Part shown: positions 1 through 10,464 of the stretch, piece by piece | Layout of the letters: each line of letters opens with the position of its first letter | How positions within the stretch are numbered: the first letter of the stretch is position 1 | DNA from: Cavia porcellus | Lineage: Eukaryota; Chordata; Mammalia; Rodentia; Caviidae | Assembly (NCBI RefSeq): GCF_034190915.1 | Contig: NW_026947547.1 | Location: 1 to 64,000 of the forward strand | DNA length: 64,000 bases | Direction: 5' to 3' | Program-made: the position numbers and the translations under genes | The notes under the pieces: model-generated | Seen by the model: the letters and a program-made list of their open reading frames with translations, nothing else | Told to the model about the DNA's origin: nothing | Databases searched by the model: none

Positions 1-1680
1 GAGGTAGGCTTAAGGTTAGGGTTACGGTTACATTTAGGTTTAGGTTAAGGTTAGGTTTAGGTTGAGGTTTAGGTTTAGGTTTAGTTTTAGGGTTAGAGTT
101 TGGGTTACGGCAGGAATAGATTTAAGGTTGGGTTGGGTTAGGGATAGGGTTAAGTGTATGGTTAGCATTAGCTTTAGGTGTTAGGGTTAGTGTTAGGGTT
201 TGGGTTAGGGTTAGGTATAGGGTTGGGTTAGGTTTAGGGTTAGGGTTAGGCTTAGCATAATGGTTAGGTTTAGCCTTAGGTTTAGGGTTAGGGTTAGGGT
301 TAGGGTTACGGTTGGGTTAGGGTTAGGGTTAGGGTCATGGTTAGCGTTAGGCTTAGAGCTAGGGTTAGGATTAGAGTTAGGATTAGGTTTAGTGTTAGTG
401 TTAGGGTTAGGGTTGGGTTAGGTTTTATTGTTTGGGTTAGGGTAAGGGTTAGGCTTTGGGTTAGGGTTAGGGTTAGGGTTAAGGTTAGCTTTGGGTTAGG
501 GTTAGGGTAAGGTTTTGGGTTAGTGTTAGGGTTAGGGTTAGGGTTAGCGTTGGGTTAGGGTTAGGGTCAGGGTTAGGGTTCGAGTTAGGGTTAGGATTAG
601 GGGTTAGGGTTAGGGTTGGGGTTACAGTTGGGTTAGGGTTAGGGTTAGGCTTTGCATTAGTGATGGTTATGGTTGGTTAGGGTTAGGGTTAGCATTAGGC
701 TTAGGGTTAGGTTTAGATTTAGGGTTACATTTAGAGTTAGGTTTAGTGTCACGGTTGTGTTACGGTTAGGGTTAGTGTTAGGGTTAGGTTTAGGCCTATG
801 GTAGCGTAAGGGTAGCGTTAGGGTTAGGGTACTCTTATCATTAGTGTTATGGTTATGGTTAGGGTTAGGGTTCGTGTTGGGTTAGGTTTAGGGTTATGGT
901 TAGGGTTTGTTAGGGTTGCTGTTGGGGTTGTGGTTCAGGTTGGGGTTGGGGTTGGGTTTGGGTTTAAGGTTAGGGTTAGTTTTAGGGTTAGGTTTAGGGT
1001 AGGGTTAGGTTTAGGGATAGGGTTAGGTTTGGGTTAGTGTTAGGGTTAGGGATAGGTTTAGGGTTGGGTTAGGGTAGGGTTTGCGGTTGTGTTTCGGTTT
1101 GGGGTTGGCGTTGGGGTTTGGGTTAGGGTAAGTGCTAGGGTTAGTGTTAGGGTTTGAGTTAGGGTTAGGATTAGGTGTTAGGGTTAGGGTTAGGGTTAGG
1201 GTTAGGGTTAGGGTTGGGTTAGGGTTAGGGTTAGGGTCAGGGTTAGCGTTAGGCTTGGAGCTAGGGTTAGGAATAGAGATAGGATTAGGTTTAGTGTTAG
1301 TGTTAGGGTTAGGGTTGGGTTAGGTTTTATTGTTTGGGTTAGGGTTAGGGTTAGCCTTTGGGTTAGGGACAGGGTTAGCGTTAGTGTTAGCGTTGGGTTA
1401 TGGTTAGGGTCAGGGTTAGGGTTAGTGTCAGGGTTAGGGTTAGGGTTAGCGTTGGGTTTCGGTTAGGGTCAGGGTTAGGGTTAGTGTTAGGGTTAGGGTT
1501 AGGGGTTAGGGTTAGGGTTAGGGTGAGGGTTTGGTTAGGATTAACCTTAGGGTTAGGAATAGGTTTAGTGATGGTTAGGGTTGGTTAGGGTTAGGGTTAG
1601 CATTAGGCTTAGGGTTAGCGTAAGGCTTAGGTTTAGGGTTACGGTTTGGGTTAGTGTTAGGGTTAGGGTTGGTTTAGGGT
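1..1680 (+). repeat. Duplicated block, copy 1 of the 19.44-kb-spaced pair
   Basis: The block aligns to 19,445-21,112. The spacing is 19,444 from the first base through TACTCTTATC (ACTC at 831 and 20,275), then 19,433 near 1,400 after a net 11-base loss. Both copies share rare markers: TAATGGTTAGG after GCTTAGCA (about 257), GGCCTATGG (about 794) and a TTTTATTG module at each end. The start is cut by the window edge, so the duplication may extend to the left. The far edge lies near 1,680, where the partner switches from GGTTTAGGGTAAG to GGTTTAGGGTTAG. Confidence 0.85.
1360..1490 (+). repeat. 59-bp sub-repeat pair, example site
   Basis: GCGTTGGG recurs exactly 59 bases apart at 1,390 and 1,449. 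The same 59-base pairing occurs at 488/547, 3,044/3,103, 5,091/5,150, 18,828/18,887 and 20,823/20,882 (with GCTTTGGG or GCATTGGG in some). Fifty-nine is nine hexamers plus the pentamer TTGGG. The coordinates are for one pair; the others are listed here. Confidence 0.8.
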
Positions 1681-2127
1681 AAGTGTTAGATTTAGGGTTA
1701 GGGTTCGAGTTAGGGTTAGGATTAGCGTTAGGTTTAGGGTTAGGGTTAGGGTTAGGGTTAGTGTTGGGTTAGGGTTAGGGTTGGGGTCAGGGTTAGATTT
1801 ACGTTTAGGTTTAGGGTTGCGTTTCAGTTTAGGGTTAGTGTTAGGGTCAGGGTTAGCATTAGGCTTAGATCTAGGGTTAGGATTAGAGATAGGATTAGGT
1901 TTAGTGTTAGTGTTAGGGTTAGGGTTGGGTTAGGTTTTATTGTTTGGGTTTGGGTTAGGGTTAGATTAGGGTTAGGCTTAGAGGTAGGGTTAGGGTTACG
2001 TTTAGTGTTCGGTTAGGTGTTGGCTTAGAGTTAGTGTTAGTGTTAGGGTTAGTTTAAGGTTAGGGTTAGAGTTGGGGTTAGGCTTGAGTGGTTGTAAGCT
2101 TTACGGTTAGGCTTAGGGCTCGGGTTA
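1680..2127 (+). repeat. Mosaic segment related to 7,700-8,160
   Basis: TTTTATTG at 1,935 and the following GTTTGGGTTTGGG, GATTAGGG and ACGTTTAGTGTTC markers align to 7,965 onward with a spacing of about 6,030. The part before it (GATTTACGTTTAGG near 1,795 and GGCTTAGATCTAGG near 1,861) is a patchwork of other modules. No gene is seen. Confidence 0.6.
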
Positions 2128-4260
2128 GGGTTTGAGGGTTAGGGTTAGTGTTGGAGGGTTAGGGTAAAATTTAGGGTTAGGGCTCAGGTTAGGTGTGGCA
2201 TTGGTTTAGGTTTAGGGTTAGGTTAGTTTTAGGCTTAGGGTTAGGGTAGGGTTAGGATTCGTGTTGGGTTAGAGTAAGGGTTAGGGTTAGGTTTACGGTT
2301 AGGATTAGGGTTAGGGGTTGTGCTTATGGATAGGGTTAAGGTTAGTTTTGGATTAGGGTTAAGGTTAGCCTTGGGGTTAGCGTTAGGGTGAGGGTGAGGT
2401 TTAGGTTAGGGTTACGATTGGTTTAAGGTTAGGGTGAGGATTAGGGTTAGGGTTAGGGTGAGTATCAGGTTCAGAGTCAGGGTTAGGGCTAGTGTTAGAG
2501 TTAGGGTTAGGGTTAGGTTTAGGGTTAGGGTTGTGTTAGTGTTAGGGATAGGGTTAGTGTTAGGGTTGGGTTAGGGTTAGGGTTTGCGGTTGATTTTCGG
2601 TTTGGGGTTGGCGTTGGGGTTTGGGTTAGGGTAAGTGCTAGGGTTAGGGTTAGGGTTAGGGATAGGTTTGGTTAGGGTTGGTTAGGCTTAGTGTTAGGGT
2701 TAGGGTTAGCATTAGGCTTAGGGTTAGGGTAAGGCTTAGGGTTAGTGTTACGTTTTGGGTTAGTGTAAGGGTTAGTGTTGAGTTAGGGTAAGTGTTAGGG
2801 TTAGGGTTAGGGTTCGAGTTAGGGTTAGGATTAGGGGTTAGGCTTAGGGTTAGGGTTAGGGTTAGGGTTGGGTTAGGGTTAGGGTTAGGGTCAGGGTTAG
2901 CATTAGGCTTAGAGCTAGGGTGAAGATTAGAGATAGGATTAGGTTTAGTGTTAGTGTTAGGGTTAGGGTTGGGTTAGGTTTTATTGTTTGGGTTAGGGTT
3001 AGGGTTAGGCTTTGGGTTAGGGTCAGGGTTAGGGTTAGGGTTAGCGTTGGGTTAGGGTTAGGGTTAGGGTTATGGTTAGTGTTAGTGTTAGGGTTAGGGT
3101 TAGCATTGGGTTAGGGTTAGGGTCAGGGTTAGGGTTAGGGTTAGGGTTAGGGTTAAGGGTTAGGGTTAGGGTTAGGGTTGGGTTAGGGTTAATCTTAGCG
3201 TTAGGGATAGGTTTAGTGATGGTTAGGTTTGGTTAGGGTTAGGGTTAGCATTAGGCTTAGGGTTAGGGTAAGGCTTAGGGTTAGGGTTATGGTTTGGGTT
3301 AGTATTAGGGTTAGGGTTGGTTTAGGTTAAGTGTTAGCGTTAGGGTAGGGTTCGAGTTAGGGTTAACATTAGGGGTTAGGTTTAGGTTTAGGGTTAGGGT
3401 TAGGGTTAGGGTTGGGTTAGGGATAGAGTTAGGGTCAGGTTTAGATTTGCCTTTAGTGTTAGGGTTGGGTTTCAGGTTAGGGTTAGGGTTAGGGTTAGGG
3501 TTAGGGTTAGGGTTAGGGTTGGGTTAGGGTTAGCCTTATGGTTAGGGTAAGGTTTAGTGATGGTTAGGGTTGGTTAGGGTTAGGGTTAGCATTAGGCTTA
3601 GGGTTAGTGTAAGGCTTAGGGTTAGGGTTATGGTTTGGGTTAGTATTAGGGTTAGGGTTGGTTTAGGTTAAGTGTTAGAGTTAGGGTAGGGTTCGAGTTA
3701 GGGTTAAGATTAGGGGTTAGGTTTAGGTTTAGGGTTAGGGTTAGGGTTAGGGTTGGGTTAGGGATAGAGTTAGGGTCAGGTTTAGATTTGCCTTTAGGGT
3801 TAGTGTTGGGTTTCAGGTTAGGGTTAGGGTTAGGGTTAGGGTTAGGGTTATGGTTAGGGTTAGCGTTGGGTTAGGGTTATTGTCAGGGTTAGGGTTAGGA
3901 GTTTGGGTTAGATTTAGGGTTAGGGTTGGGTTAGGGTTAGCCTTAGGGTTAGGGTTAGGTTTAGTGATGGTTAGGGTTGGTTAGGGGTAGGCTTAAGGTT
4001 AGGGTTACGGTTACATTTAGGTTTAGGTTAGGGTTAGGGTTAGGTTGAGGTTTAGGTTTAGGTTTAGGTTTAGGGTTAGAGTTTGGGTTAGGGCAGGAAT
4101 AGAGTTAAGGTTGGGTTGGGTTAGGGATAGGGTTAAATATATGGTTAGCATTAGGTTTAGGTGTTAGGGTTAGTGTTAGGGTTTGGGTTAGGGTTAGGTA
4201 TAGGGGTTTGTTAGGGTTAGGGTTAGGCTTAGCATAAGGGGTAGGGTTAGGTTTAGGGTT
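2127..4260 (+). repeat. Duplicated block, copy 1 of the ~3.48-kb-spaced pair
   Basis: The block aligns to 5,603-7,825. Landmarks give a spacing of 3,476 (GTAAAATTTAGG at 2,164 and 5,640; TCAGAGTC at 2,471 and 5,947), about 3,469 at the TTTTATTG module, and 3,481 at the first GATTTGCC (3,444 and 6,925). It rises to 3,547-3,559 in the right part because the internal tandem duplications differ in length. A third and fourth version of the GTAAAATTTAGG part occur at 8,195 and 18,250. Confidence 0.8.
3190..3871 (+). repeat. 341-bp tandem duplication
   Basis: GTGATGG (3,217 and 3,557) and GATTTGCC (3,444 and 3,785) repeat with a period of 340-341. Between them both units carry the same series GCATTAGG, GGTAAGGCTTAGG, GGTTTGGG, TTCGAGTTAGG and GATAGAGTTAGG. 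The period is one base short of 57 hexamers. Confidence 0.8.
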
Positions 4261-5603
4261 AGGCTTAGGGTTAGGGTTAGGGTTACGGTTGGGTTATGGT
4301 TAGGGTTAGGGTCAGGGTTAGCATTAGGCTCGAGCTAGGGTTAGGAATAGAGATAGGATTAGGTTTAGTGTTAGTGTTAGGGTTAGGGTTGGGTTAGGTT
4401 TTATTGTTTGGGTTAGGGTTAGGGTTAGGCTTTGGTTTAGGGTCAGGGTTAGGGTTAGGGTTAGCGTTGGGTTAGGTTTAGGGTCAGGGTTAGGGTTAGT
4501 GTTAGGGTTAGGGTTACGAGTTTGGGTTAGAGTTAGGGTTAGGGTTGGGTTAGGGTTAGCCTTAGGGTTAGGGTTACGTTTAGTGATGGTTAGGGTTGGT
4601 TAGGGGTAGGCTTAAGGTTAGGGTTACGGTTACATTTAGGTTTAGGTTAAGGTTAGGTTTAGGTTGAGGTTTAGGTTTAGGTTTAGTTTTAGGATTACAG
4701 TTTGGGTTAGGGCAGGAATAGATTTAAGGTTGGGTTGGGTTAGGGATAGGGTTAAGTGTATGGTTAGCATTAGCTTTAGGTGTTAGGGTTAGTGTTAGGG
4801 TTTGGGTTAGGGTTAGGTATAGGGTTGGGTTAGGTTTAGGGTTAGGGTTAGGCTTAGCATAAGGGTTAGGTTTTTGTGTTAGGGTTAGGGTTAGGGTTAG
4901 GGTTAGGGTTAGGGTTGGGTTAGGGTTAGGGTTAGGGTCAGGGTTAGCGTTAGGCTTAGAGCTAGGGCTAGGATTAGAGTTATGATTAGGTTTAGTGTTA
5001 GTGTTAGGGTTAGGGTTGGGTTAGGTTTTATTGTTTGGGTTAGGGTTAGGGTTAGGCTTTGGGTTAGGGTCAGGGTTAGGGTTAGTGTTAGCGTTGGGTT
5101 AGGGTTAGGGTTAGGGTTATGGTTAGTGTTAGTGTTAGGGTTAGGGTTAGCATTGGGTTAGGGTTAGTGTCAGGGTTAGTGTTAGTGTTAGGGTTAGGGT
5201 TAGGGGTTAGGGTTAGGGTTAGCTTTAGGGTTAGGGTTGGGTTAGGGTTAATCTTAGCGTTAGGGATAGGTTTAGTGATGGTTAGGGTTGGTTAGGGTTA
5301 GGGTTAGCATTAGGCTTAGGGTTAGGGTAAGGCTTAGGGTTAGGGTTATGGTTTGGGTTAGTATTAGGGTTAGGGTTGGTTTAGGTTAAGTGTTAGAGTT
5401 AGGGTAGGGTTCGAGTTAGGGTTAAGATTAGGGGTTAGGTTTAGGTTTAGGGTTAGGGTTAGGGTTAGGGTTGGGTTAGGGATAGAGTTAGGGTCAGGTT
5501 TAGATTTGCCTTTAGGGTTAGGGTTAGGGTTAGGTTTAGGGTTAGGGTTATGGTTAGGGTTAGCGTTGGGTTAGGGTTAGGGTTAGGGTTAGGGTTAGGG
5601 TTA
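4260..5603 (+). repeat. Mosaic of modules shared with 1-270 and 18,690-19,700
   Basis: GGCTCGAGCTAGG (about 4,328) matches 8,941 and 18,694. GTTACGAG (4,513) matches 19,365. The stretch from about 4,595 to 4,870 matches 1-270 (spacing 4,602) and 19,445 onward. A 59-bp near-duplicate GCGTTGGG/GCATTGGG pair lies at 5,091 and 5,150. No gene is seen. Confidence 0.65.
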
Positions 5604-6659
5604 GGGTTTGAGGATTAGGGTTAGTGTTGGAGGGTTAGGGTAAAATTTAGGGTTAGGGCTCAGGTTAGGTGTGGCATTGGTTTAGGTTTAGGGTTAGGTT
5701 AGTTTTAGGCTTAGGGTTAGGGTAGAGTTAGGATTAGTGTTGGGTTAGAGTAAGGGTTAGGGTTAGGTTTACGGTTAGGATTAGGGTTAGGGTTTGTGCT
5801 TATGGATAGGGTTAAGGTTAGTTTTGGATTAGGGTTAGGGTTAGCCTTGGGGTTAGCGTTAGGGTGAGGGTGAGGGTTAGGTTAGGGTTACGATTTGTTT
5901 AAGGTTAGGGTGAGGATTAGGGTTAGGTTTAGGGTGAGGATCAGGTTCAGAGTCAGGGTTAGGGCTAGTGTTAGAGTTAGGGTTAGGGTTAGGTTTAGGG
6001 TTAGGGTTGTGTTAGTGTTAGGGATAGGATTAGTGTTAGGGTTGGGTTAGGGTTAGGGTTTGCGGTTGTTTTTCGGTTTGGGGTTGGCGTTGGGGTTTGG
6101 GTTAGGGTAAGTGCTAGGGTTAGGGTTAGGGTTAGGGATAGGTTTGGTTAGGGTTGGTTAGGCTTACTGTTAGGGTTAGGGTTAGCATTAGGCTTAGGGT
6201 TAGGGTAAGGCTTAGAGTTAGTGTTACGGTTTGGGTTAGTGTAAGGGTTAGTGTTGAGTTAGGGTAAGTGTTAGGGTTAGGGTTAGGGTTCGAGTTAGGG
6301 TTAGGATTGGGGTTAGGCTTAGGGTTAGGGTTAGGGTTGGGTTAGGGTTAGGGTTAGGGTCAGGGTTAGCATTAGGCTTAGAGCTAGGGTTAAGATTAGA
6401 GATAGGATTAGGTTTAGTGTTAGTGTTAGGGTTAGGGTTGGGTTAGGTTTTATTATTTGGGTTAGGGTTAGGGTTAGGCTTTGGGTTAGGGTCAGGGTTA
6501 GGGTTAGGGTTAGCGTTGGTTTAGGGTTAGGGTTATGGTTATGGTTAGTTTTAGTGTTAGGGTTAGGGTTAGCATTGGGTTAGGGTTAGTGTCAGGGTTA
6601 GTGTTAGTGTTAGGGTTAGGGTTAGGGGTTAGGGTTAGGGTTAGGGTTAGGGTTAGGGT

Positions 6660-7474
6660 TGGGTTAGGGTTAATCTTAGCGTTAGGGATAGGTTTAGTAA
6701 TGGTTATTGTTTGTTAGGGTTAGGGTTAGCATTAGGCTTAGGGTTAGGGTAAGGCTTAGGGTTAGGGTTATGGTTTGGGTTAGTATTAGGGTTAGGCTTG
6801 GTTTAGGTTAAGTGTTAGAGTTAGGGTAGGGTTCGAGTTAGGGTTAAGATTAGGGGTTAGGTTTAGGTTTAGGGTTAGGGTTAGGGTTAGGGTTGGGTTA
6901 GGGATAGAATTAGGGTCAGGTTTAGATTTGCCTTTAGGGTTAGGGTTGGGTTTCAGGTTAGGGTTAGGGTTAGGGTTAGAGTTAGGGTTATGGTTAGGGT
7001 TAGCGTTGGGTTAGGGTTATTGTCAGGGTTAGGGTTAGGAGTTTGGGTTAGAGTTAGGGTTAGGGTTGGGTTAGGGTTAGCCTTAGGGTTAGGGTAAGGT
7101 TTAGTGATGGTTAGGGTTGGTTAGGGTTAGGGTTAGCATTAGGCTTAGGGTTAGGGTAAGGCTTAGGGTTAGGGTTATGGTTTGGGTTAATATTAGGGTT
7201 AGGGTTGGTTTAGGTTAAGTGTTAGAGTTAGGGTAGGGTTCGAGTTAGGGTTAAGATTAGGGGTTAGGTTTAGGTTTAGGGTTAGGGTTAGGGTTAGGGT
7301 TGGGTTAGGGATAGAGTTAGGGTCAGGTTTAGATTTGCCTTTAGGGTTAGGGTTGGGTTTCAGGTTAGGGTTAGGGTTAGGGTTAGGGTTAGGGTTAAGG
7401 TTATGGTTAGGGTTAGCGTTGGGTTAGCGTTATTGTCAGGGTTAGGGTTAGGAGTTTGGGTTAGATTTAGGGTT
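6660..7474 (+). repeat. 407-bp tandem duplication
   Basis: GTAATGG/GTGATGG (6,697 and 7,104) and GATTTGCC (6,925 and 7,332) repeat at exactly 407, one base short of 68 hexamers. It occupies the place of the 341-bp duplication in the sister block but includes a GCGTTGGG-TTATTGTCAGG segment inside the unit. The outer edges are approximate. Confidence 0.8.
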
Positions 7475-8603
7475 AGGGTTGGGTTAGGGTTAGCCTTAGG
7501 GTTAGGGTTAGGTTTAGTGATGGTTAGGGTTGGTTAGGGGTAGGCTTAAGTTTAGGGTTACGGTTACATTTAGGTTTAGGTTAGGGTTAGGGTTAGGTTG
7601 AGGTTTAGGTTTAGGTTTAGGTTTAGGTTTAGGGTTAGAGTTTGGGTTAGGGCAGGAATAGAGTTAAGGTTGGGTTGGGTTAGGGATAGGGTTAAATATA
7701 TGGTTAGCATTAGGTTTAGGTGTTAGGGTTAGTGTTAGGGTTTGGGTTAGGGTTAGGTATAGGGGTGGGTTAGGTTTAGGGTTAGGGTTAGGCTTAGCAT
7801 AAGGGGTAGGGTTAGCTTTAGGGTTAGGGTTAGGGTTAAGGTTAGGGTTAGGGTTGGGTTAGGGTTAGGGTTAGGGTCAGGGTTAGCGTTAGGCTTAGAG
7901 CTAGGTTTAGGATTAGAGATAGGATTAGGTTTAGTGTTAGTGTTAGGGTTAGGGTTGGGTTAGGTTTTATTGTTTGGGTTTGGGTTAGGGTTAGATTAGG
8001 GTTAGGCTTAGAGGTAGGGTTAGGGTTACGTTTAGTGTTCAGTTAGGTGTTGGCTTAGAGTTAGTGTTAAGAGTTAGGGTTAGTTTAAGGTTAGGGTTAG
8101 AGTTGGGGTTAGGCTTGAGTGGTTGTAAGGGTTACGGTTAGGGTTAGGGCTCGGGTTAGGGTTTGAGGGTTAGGGTTTGTGATGGAGGGTTAGGGTAAAA
8201 TTTAGGGTTAGGGCTCAGGTTAGGTGTGGCGTTGGTTTAGGGTTAGGGTTAGGTTAGGTTTAGGTTTAGGGTTAGGGCTAGGGTTAGGATTAGTGTTGGG
8301 TTAGAGTTAGGGTTAAGGTTAGGTTTACGGTTAGGATTAGGGTTAGGGGTTGTGCTTATGGATAGGGTTAAGGTTAGTTTTGGATTAGGGTTAGGGTTAG
8401 CCTTTGGGTTAGCGTTAGGGTGTGGGTGAGGGTTAGGTTAGGGATACGATTGGTTTAGAGTTAGGGTGAGAATTAGGGTTAGTGTTAGGTTGAGGATCAG
8501 GTTCAGAGTCAGGGTTAGGGCTAGTGTTAGAGTTAGGGTTAGGGTTAGGTTTAGGGTTAGGGTTGTGTTAGTGTTAGGGATAGGGTTAGTGTTCGGGTTG
8601 GGT
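7390..8603 (+). repeat. Duplicated block, copy 1 of the ~10.06-kb-spaced pair
   Basis: It aligns to 17,450-18,660. AAATATATGG (7,694 and 17,750) and GTAAAATTTAGG (8,195 and 18,250) give spacings of 10,056 and 10,055. A shared unusual marker is TTTGTGATGGAGGG (about 8,176), where other copies have TTAGTGTTGGAGGG. It overlaps the right end of the 5,603-7,825 block. Confidence 0.8.
7604..7633 (+). repeat. Run of five TTTAGG hexamers
   Basis: Five successive TTTAGG units (the sixth base of TTAGGG changed from G to T) follow GGTTGAGG. Similar runs of three to five occur after the same marker near 65, 4,060, 4,670, 10,620, 19,510, 22,235 and 36,896. The tract is therefore a local homogenised variant carried with its module. 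Confidence 0.75.
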
Positions 8604-9070
8604 TAGGGTTAGGGTTTGCGGTTGTTTTTCGGTTTGGGGTTGGCGTTGGGGTTTGGGTTAGGGTAAGTGCTAGGGTTAGGGTTAGGATTAGGGCTAGGTT
8701 TGGTTAGGGTTGGTTAGGCTTAGTGTTAGGATTAGGGTTAGCATTAGGCTTAGGGTTAAGGTAAGGCTTAGGCTTAGTGTTACGGTTTGGGTTAGTGTAA
8801 GGGTTAGTGTTGAGTTAGGGTAAGTGTTAGGGTTAGGGTTAGGGTTCGAGTTAGGGATAGGATTAGGGGTTAGGCTTAGGGTTAGGGTTAGGGTTAGGGT
8901 TGGGTTATGGTTAGGGTTAGGGTCAGGGTTAGCATTAGGCTCGAGCTAGGGTTAGGAATAGAGATAGGATTAGGTTTAGTGTTAGTGTTAGGGTTAGGGT
9001 TGGGTTAGGTTTTATTGTTTGGGTTAGGGTTAGGGTTAGGCTTTGGGTTAGGGTCAGGGTTAGGGTTAGG
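8603..9070 (+). repeat. Hexamer-variant stretch with no unique insert
   Basis: It holds the GGTTGGCGTTGGGG, GCATTAGG, TTCGAGTTAGG, CTCGAGCTAGG and TTTTATTG (9,010) modules in the usual order. No gene is seen. Confidence 0.7.
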
Positions 9071-10207
9071 GTTAGGGTTAGGGTTAGGGTTATGTTTTGG
9101 GAAAGGGTTGGGTTAGGGTTAGTATTAGGGTTCGGGTTGGGTTAGTGTTAGGGTTGGGTTAGGGTTAGGGTTAGGGTTAAGGTTAGTGTTATTGGGTCAT
9201 GGTTAGGCTCATAGTTAGGTTTATGGTTGGGTTTGGGTTAGGGTTAGGGTTAGGGTTAGGGTTATGTTTTGGGTTAGGGTTGGGTTAGGGTTAGTATTAG
9301 GTTTCGGGTTCGGTTAGTGTTAGGTTTATGGCTATGGTTAGGGTTACGTTTGGGTTAGGTTTTGGGTTAGGTTATGGTTAGGGTTAGGGTTAAGGTTAGG
9401 GGTAGGTTTAGAGTTAGTGTTAGGGTTAGGGTTTCATTAGTGTTAGTGTTATGGTTCGGGTTCTGGTTAGGCTTGGGGTTGGGGTTAGGGTTGTGGTTGT
9501 GGTTGGCGATAGGTTTACGGCAAAGTTTAGGGATAGGGTTAGGGTTAGGGTACAGTTTAAATTTGGTTAGGGTTGGTTAGGGTTAGTGTTAGGCTTAGGT
9601 TTATGGGTAGGGTAGGGTTAGTGTTAGGTTTAGGGTTAGGGTGTGGTTAGGGTTAGTGTTAGGGTTATAGTTAGGGTTAGGTTTAGGGTTAGTTTTAGGT
9701 TTAGGGTTAGGGTTGGGTTTCAGGTTAGGGTTAGGCTTTTGGTTAGATTTAAGTTTAGGGTTAATTTAGTGTTTGTTTCGGTTGGTTAGGGTTATGGTTA
9801 GGCTTAGGCTTAGGCTTAGGTTTAGAGTTAGGGTTACATTTAGAGTTAGGTTTAGTGTCAGGGTTGTGTTACGGTTAGGGTTAGGGTTAGGGTTAGGGTT
9901 AGGGTTGGGTTAGTGTTATGGTTAGGGATAGGTTTAGGGTTGGGTTAGGGTACCGTTTGCTGTTGTGTTTCGGTTTGGGGTTGGCGTTGGGGTTTGGGTT
10001 AGGGTAAGTGCTAGGGTTAGGGTTAGGGTTAGGGTTAGGTTTGGTTAGGGTAGGTTAGGCTTAGTGTTACGGTTAGTGTTAGCATTAGGCTTAGGGTTAG
10101 GGTAAGGCTTAGGGTTAGGGTTACGGTTTGGGTTATTGTTAGGGTTAGGGTGGGGTTAGGGTAAGTGTTAGGGTTAGGGTTAGGGTTCGAGTTAGGGTTA
10201 GGATTAG

Positions 10208-10238
<31 letters not shown>

Positions 10239-10430
10239 GGTTGGGTTAGGTTTATGTTAGGGTCAGGGTTAGCGTTAGGTTTAGAGCTAGGGTTAGGATT
10301 AGAGATAGGATTAGGTTTAGTGTTAGTGTTAGGGTTAGGGTTGGGTTAGGTTTTCTTGTTTGGGTTAGGGTTATGGTTAGGCTTTGGGTTAGGGTCCGGG
10401 CTAGGGTTAGGTTTAGCGTTGGGTAAGGGT
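9070..10430 (+). repeat. Diverged relative of the 27.9-29.3-kb segment
   Basis: TTTTGGGAAAG (9,094 and 27,896), TTTCATTAGTG, the GGCGATAGGTTTACGG stretch, GTACCGTTTGCTG (about 9,949 and 28,788) and TTTTCTTG (10,351 and 29,188) align in order with spacings of 18,802-18,837. GTACCG is shared only by this copy and the 28-kb copy; the others read GTAGGG. This is therefore a relative of the six-copy family lacking its GTTCCCC upstream part. Confidence 0.75.
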
Positions 10431-10464
10431 TAGGGTCAGGGTTAGGGTTACTTTTAGGGTTAGG

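Larger units (their letters stand above)
5603..7825 (+). repeat. Duplicated block, copy 2 of the ~3.48-kb-spaced pair
   Basis: This is the partner of 2,127-4,260. It differs by single-base variants, such as TTTTATTATTTGG at 6,448 where the partner has TTTTATTGTTTGG. Its internal tandem duplication has a period of 407 instead of 341. Confidence 0.8.
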
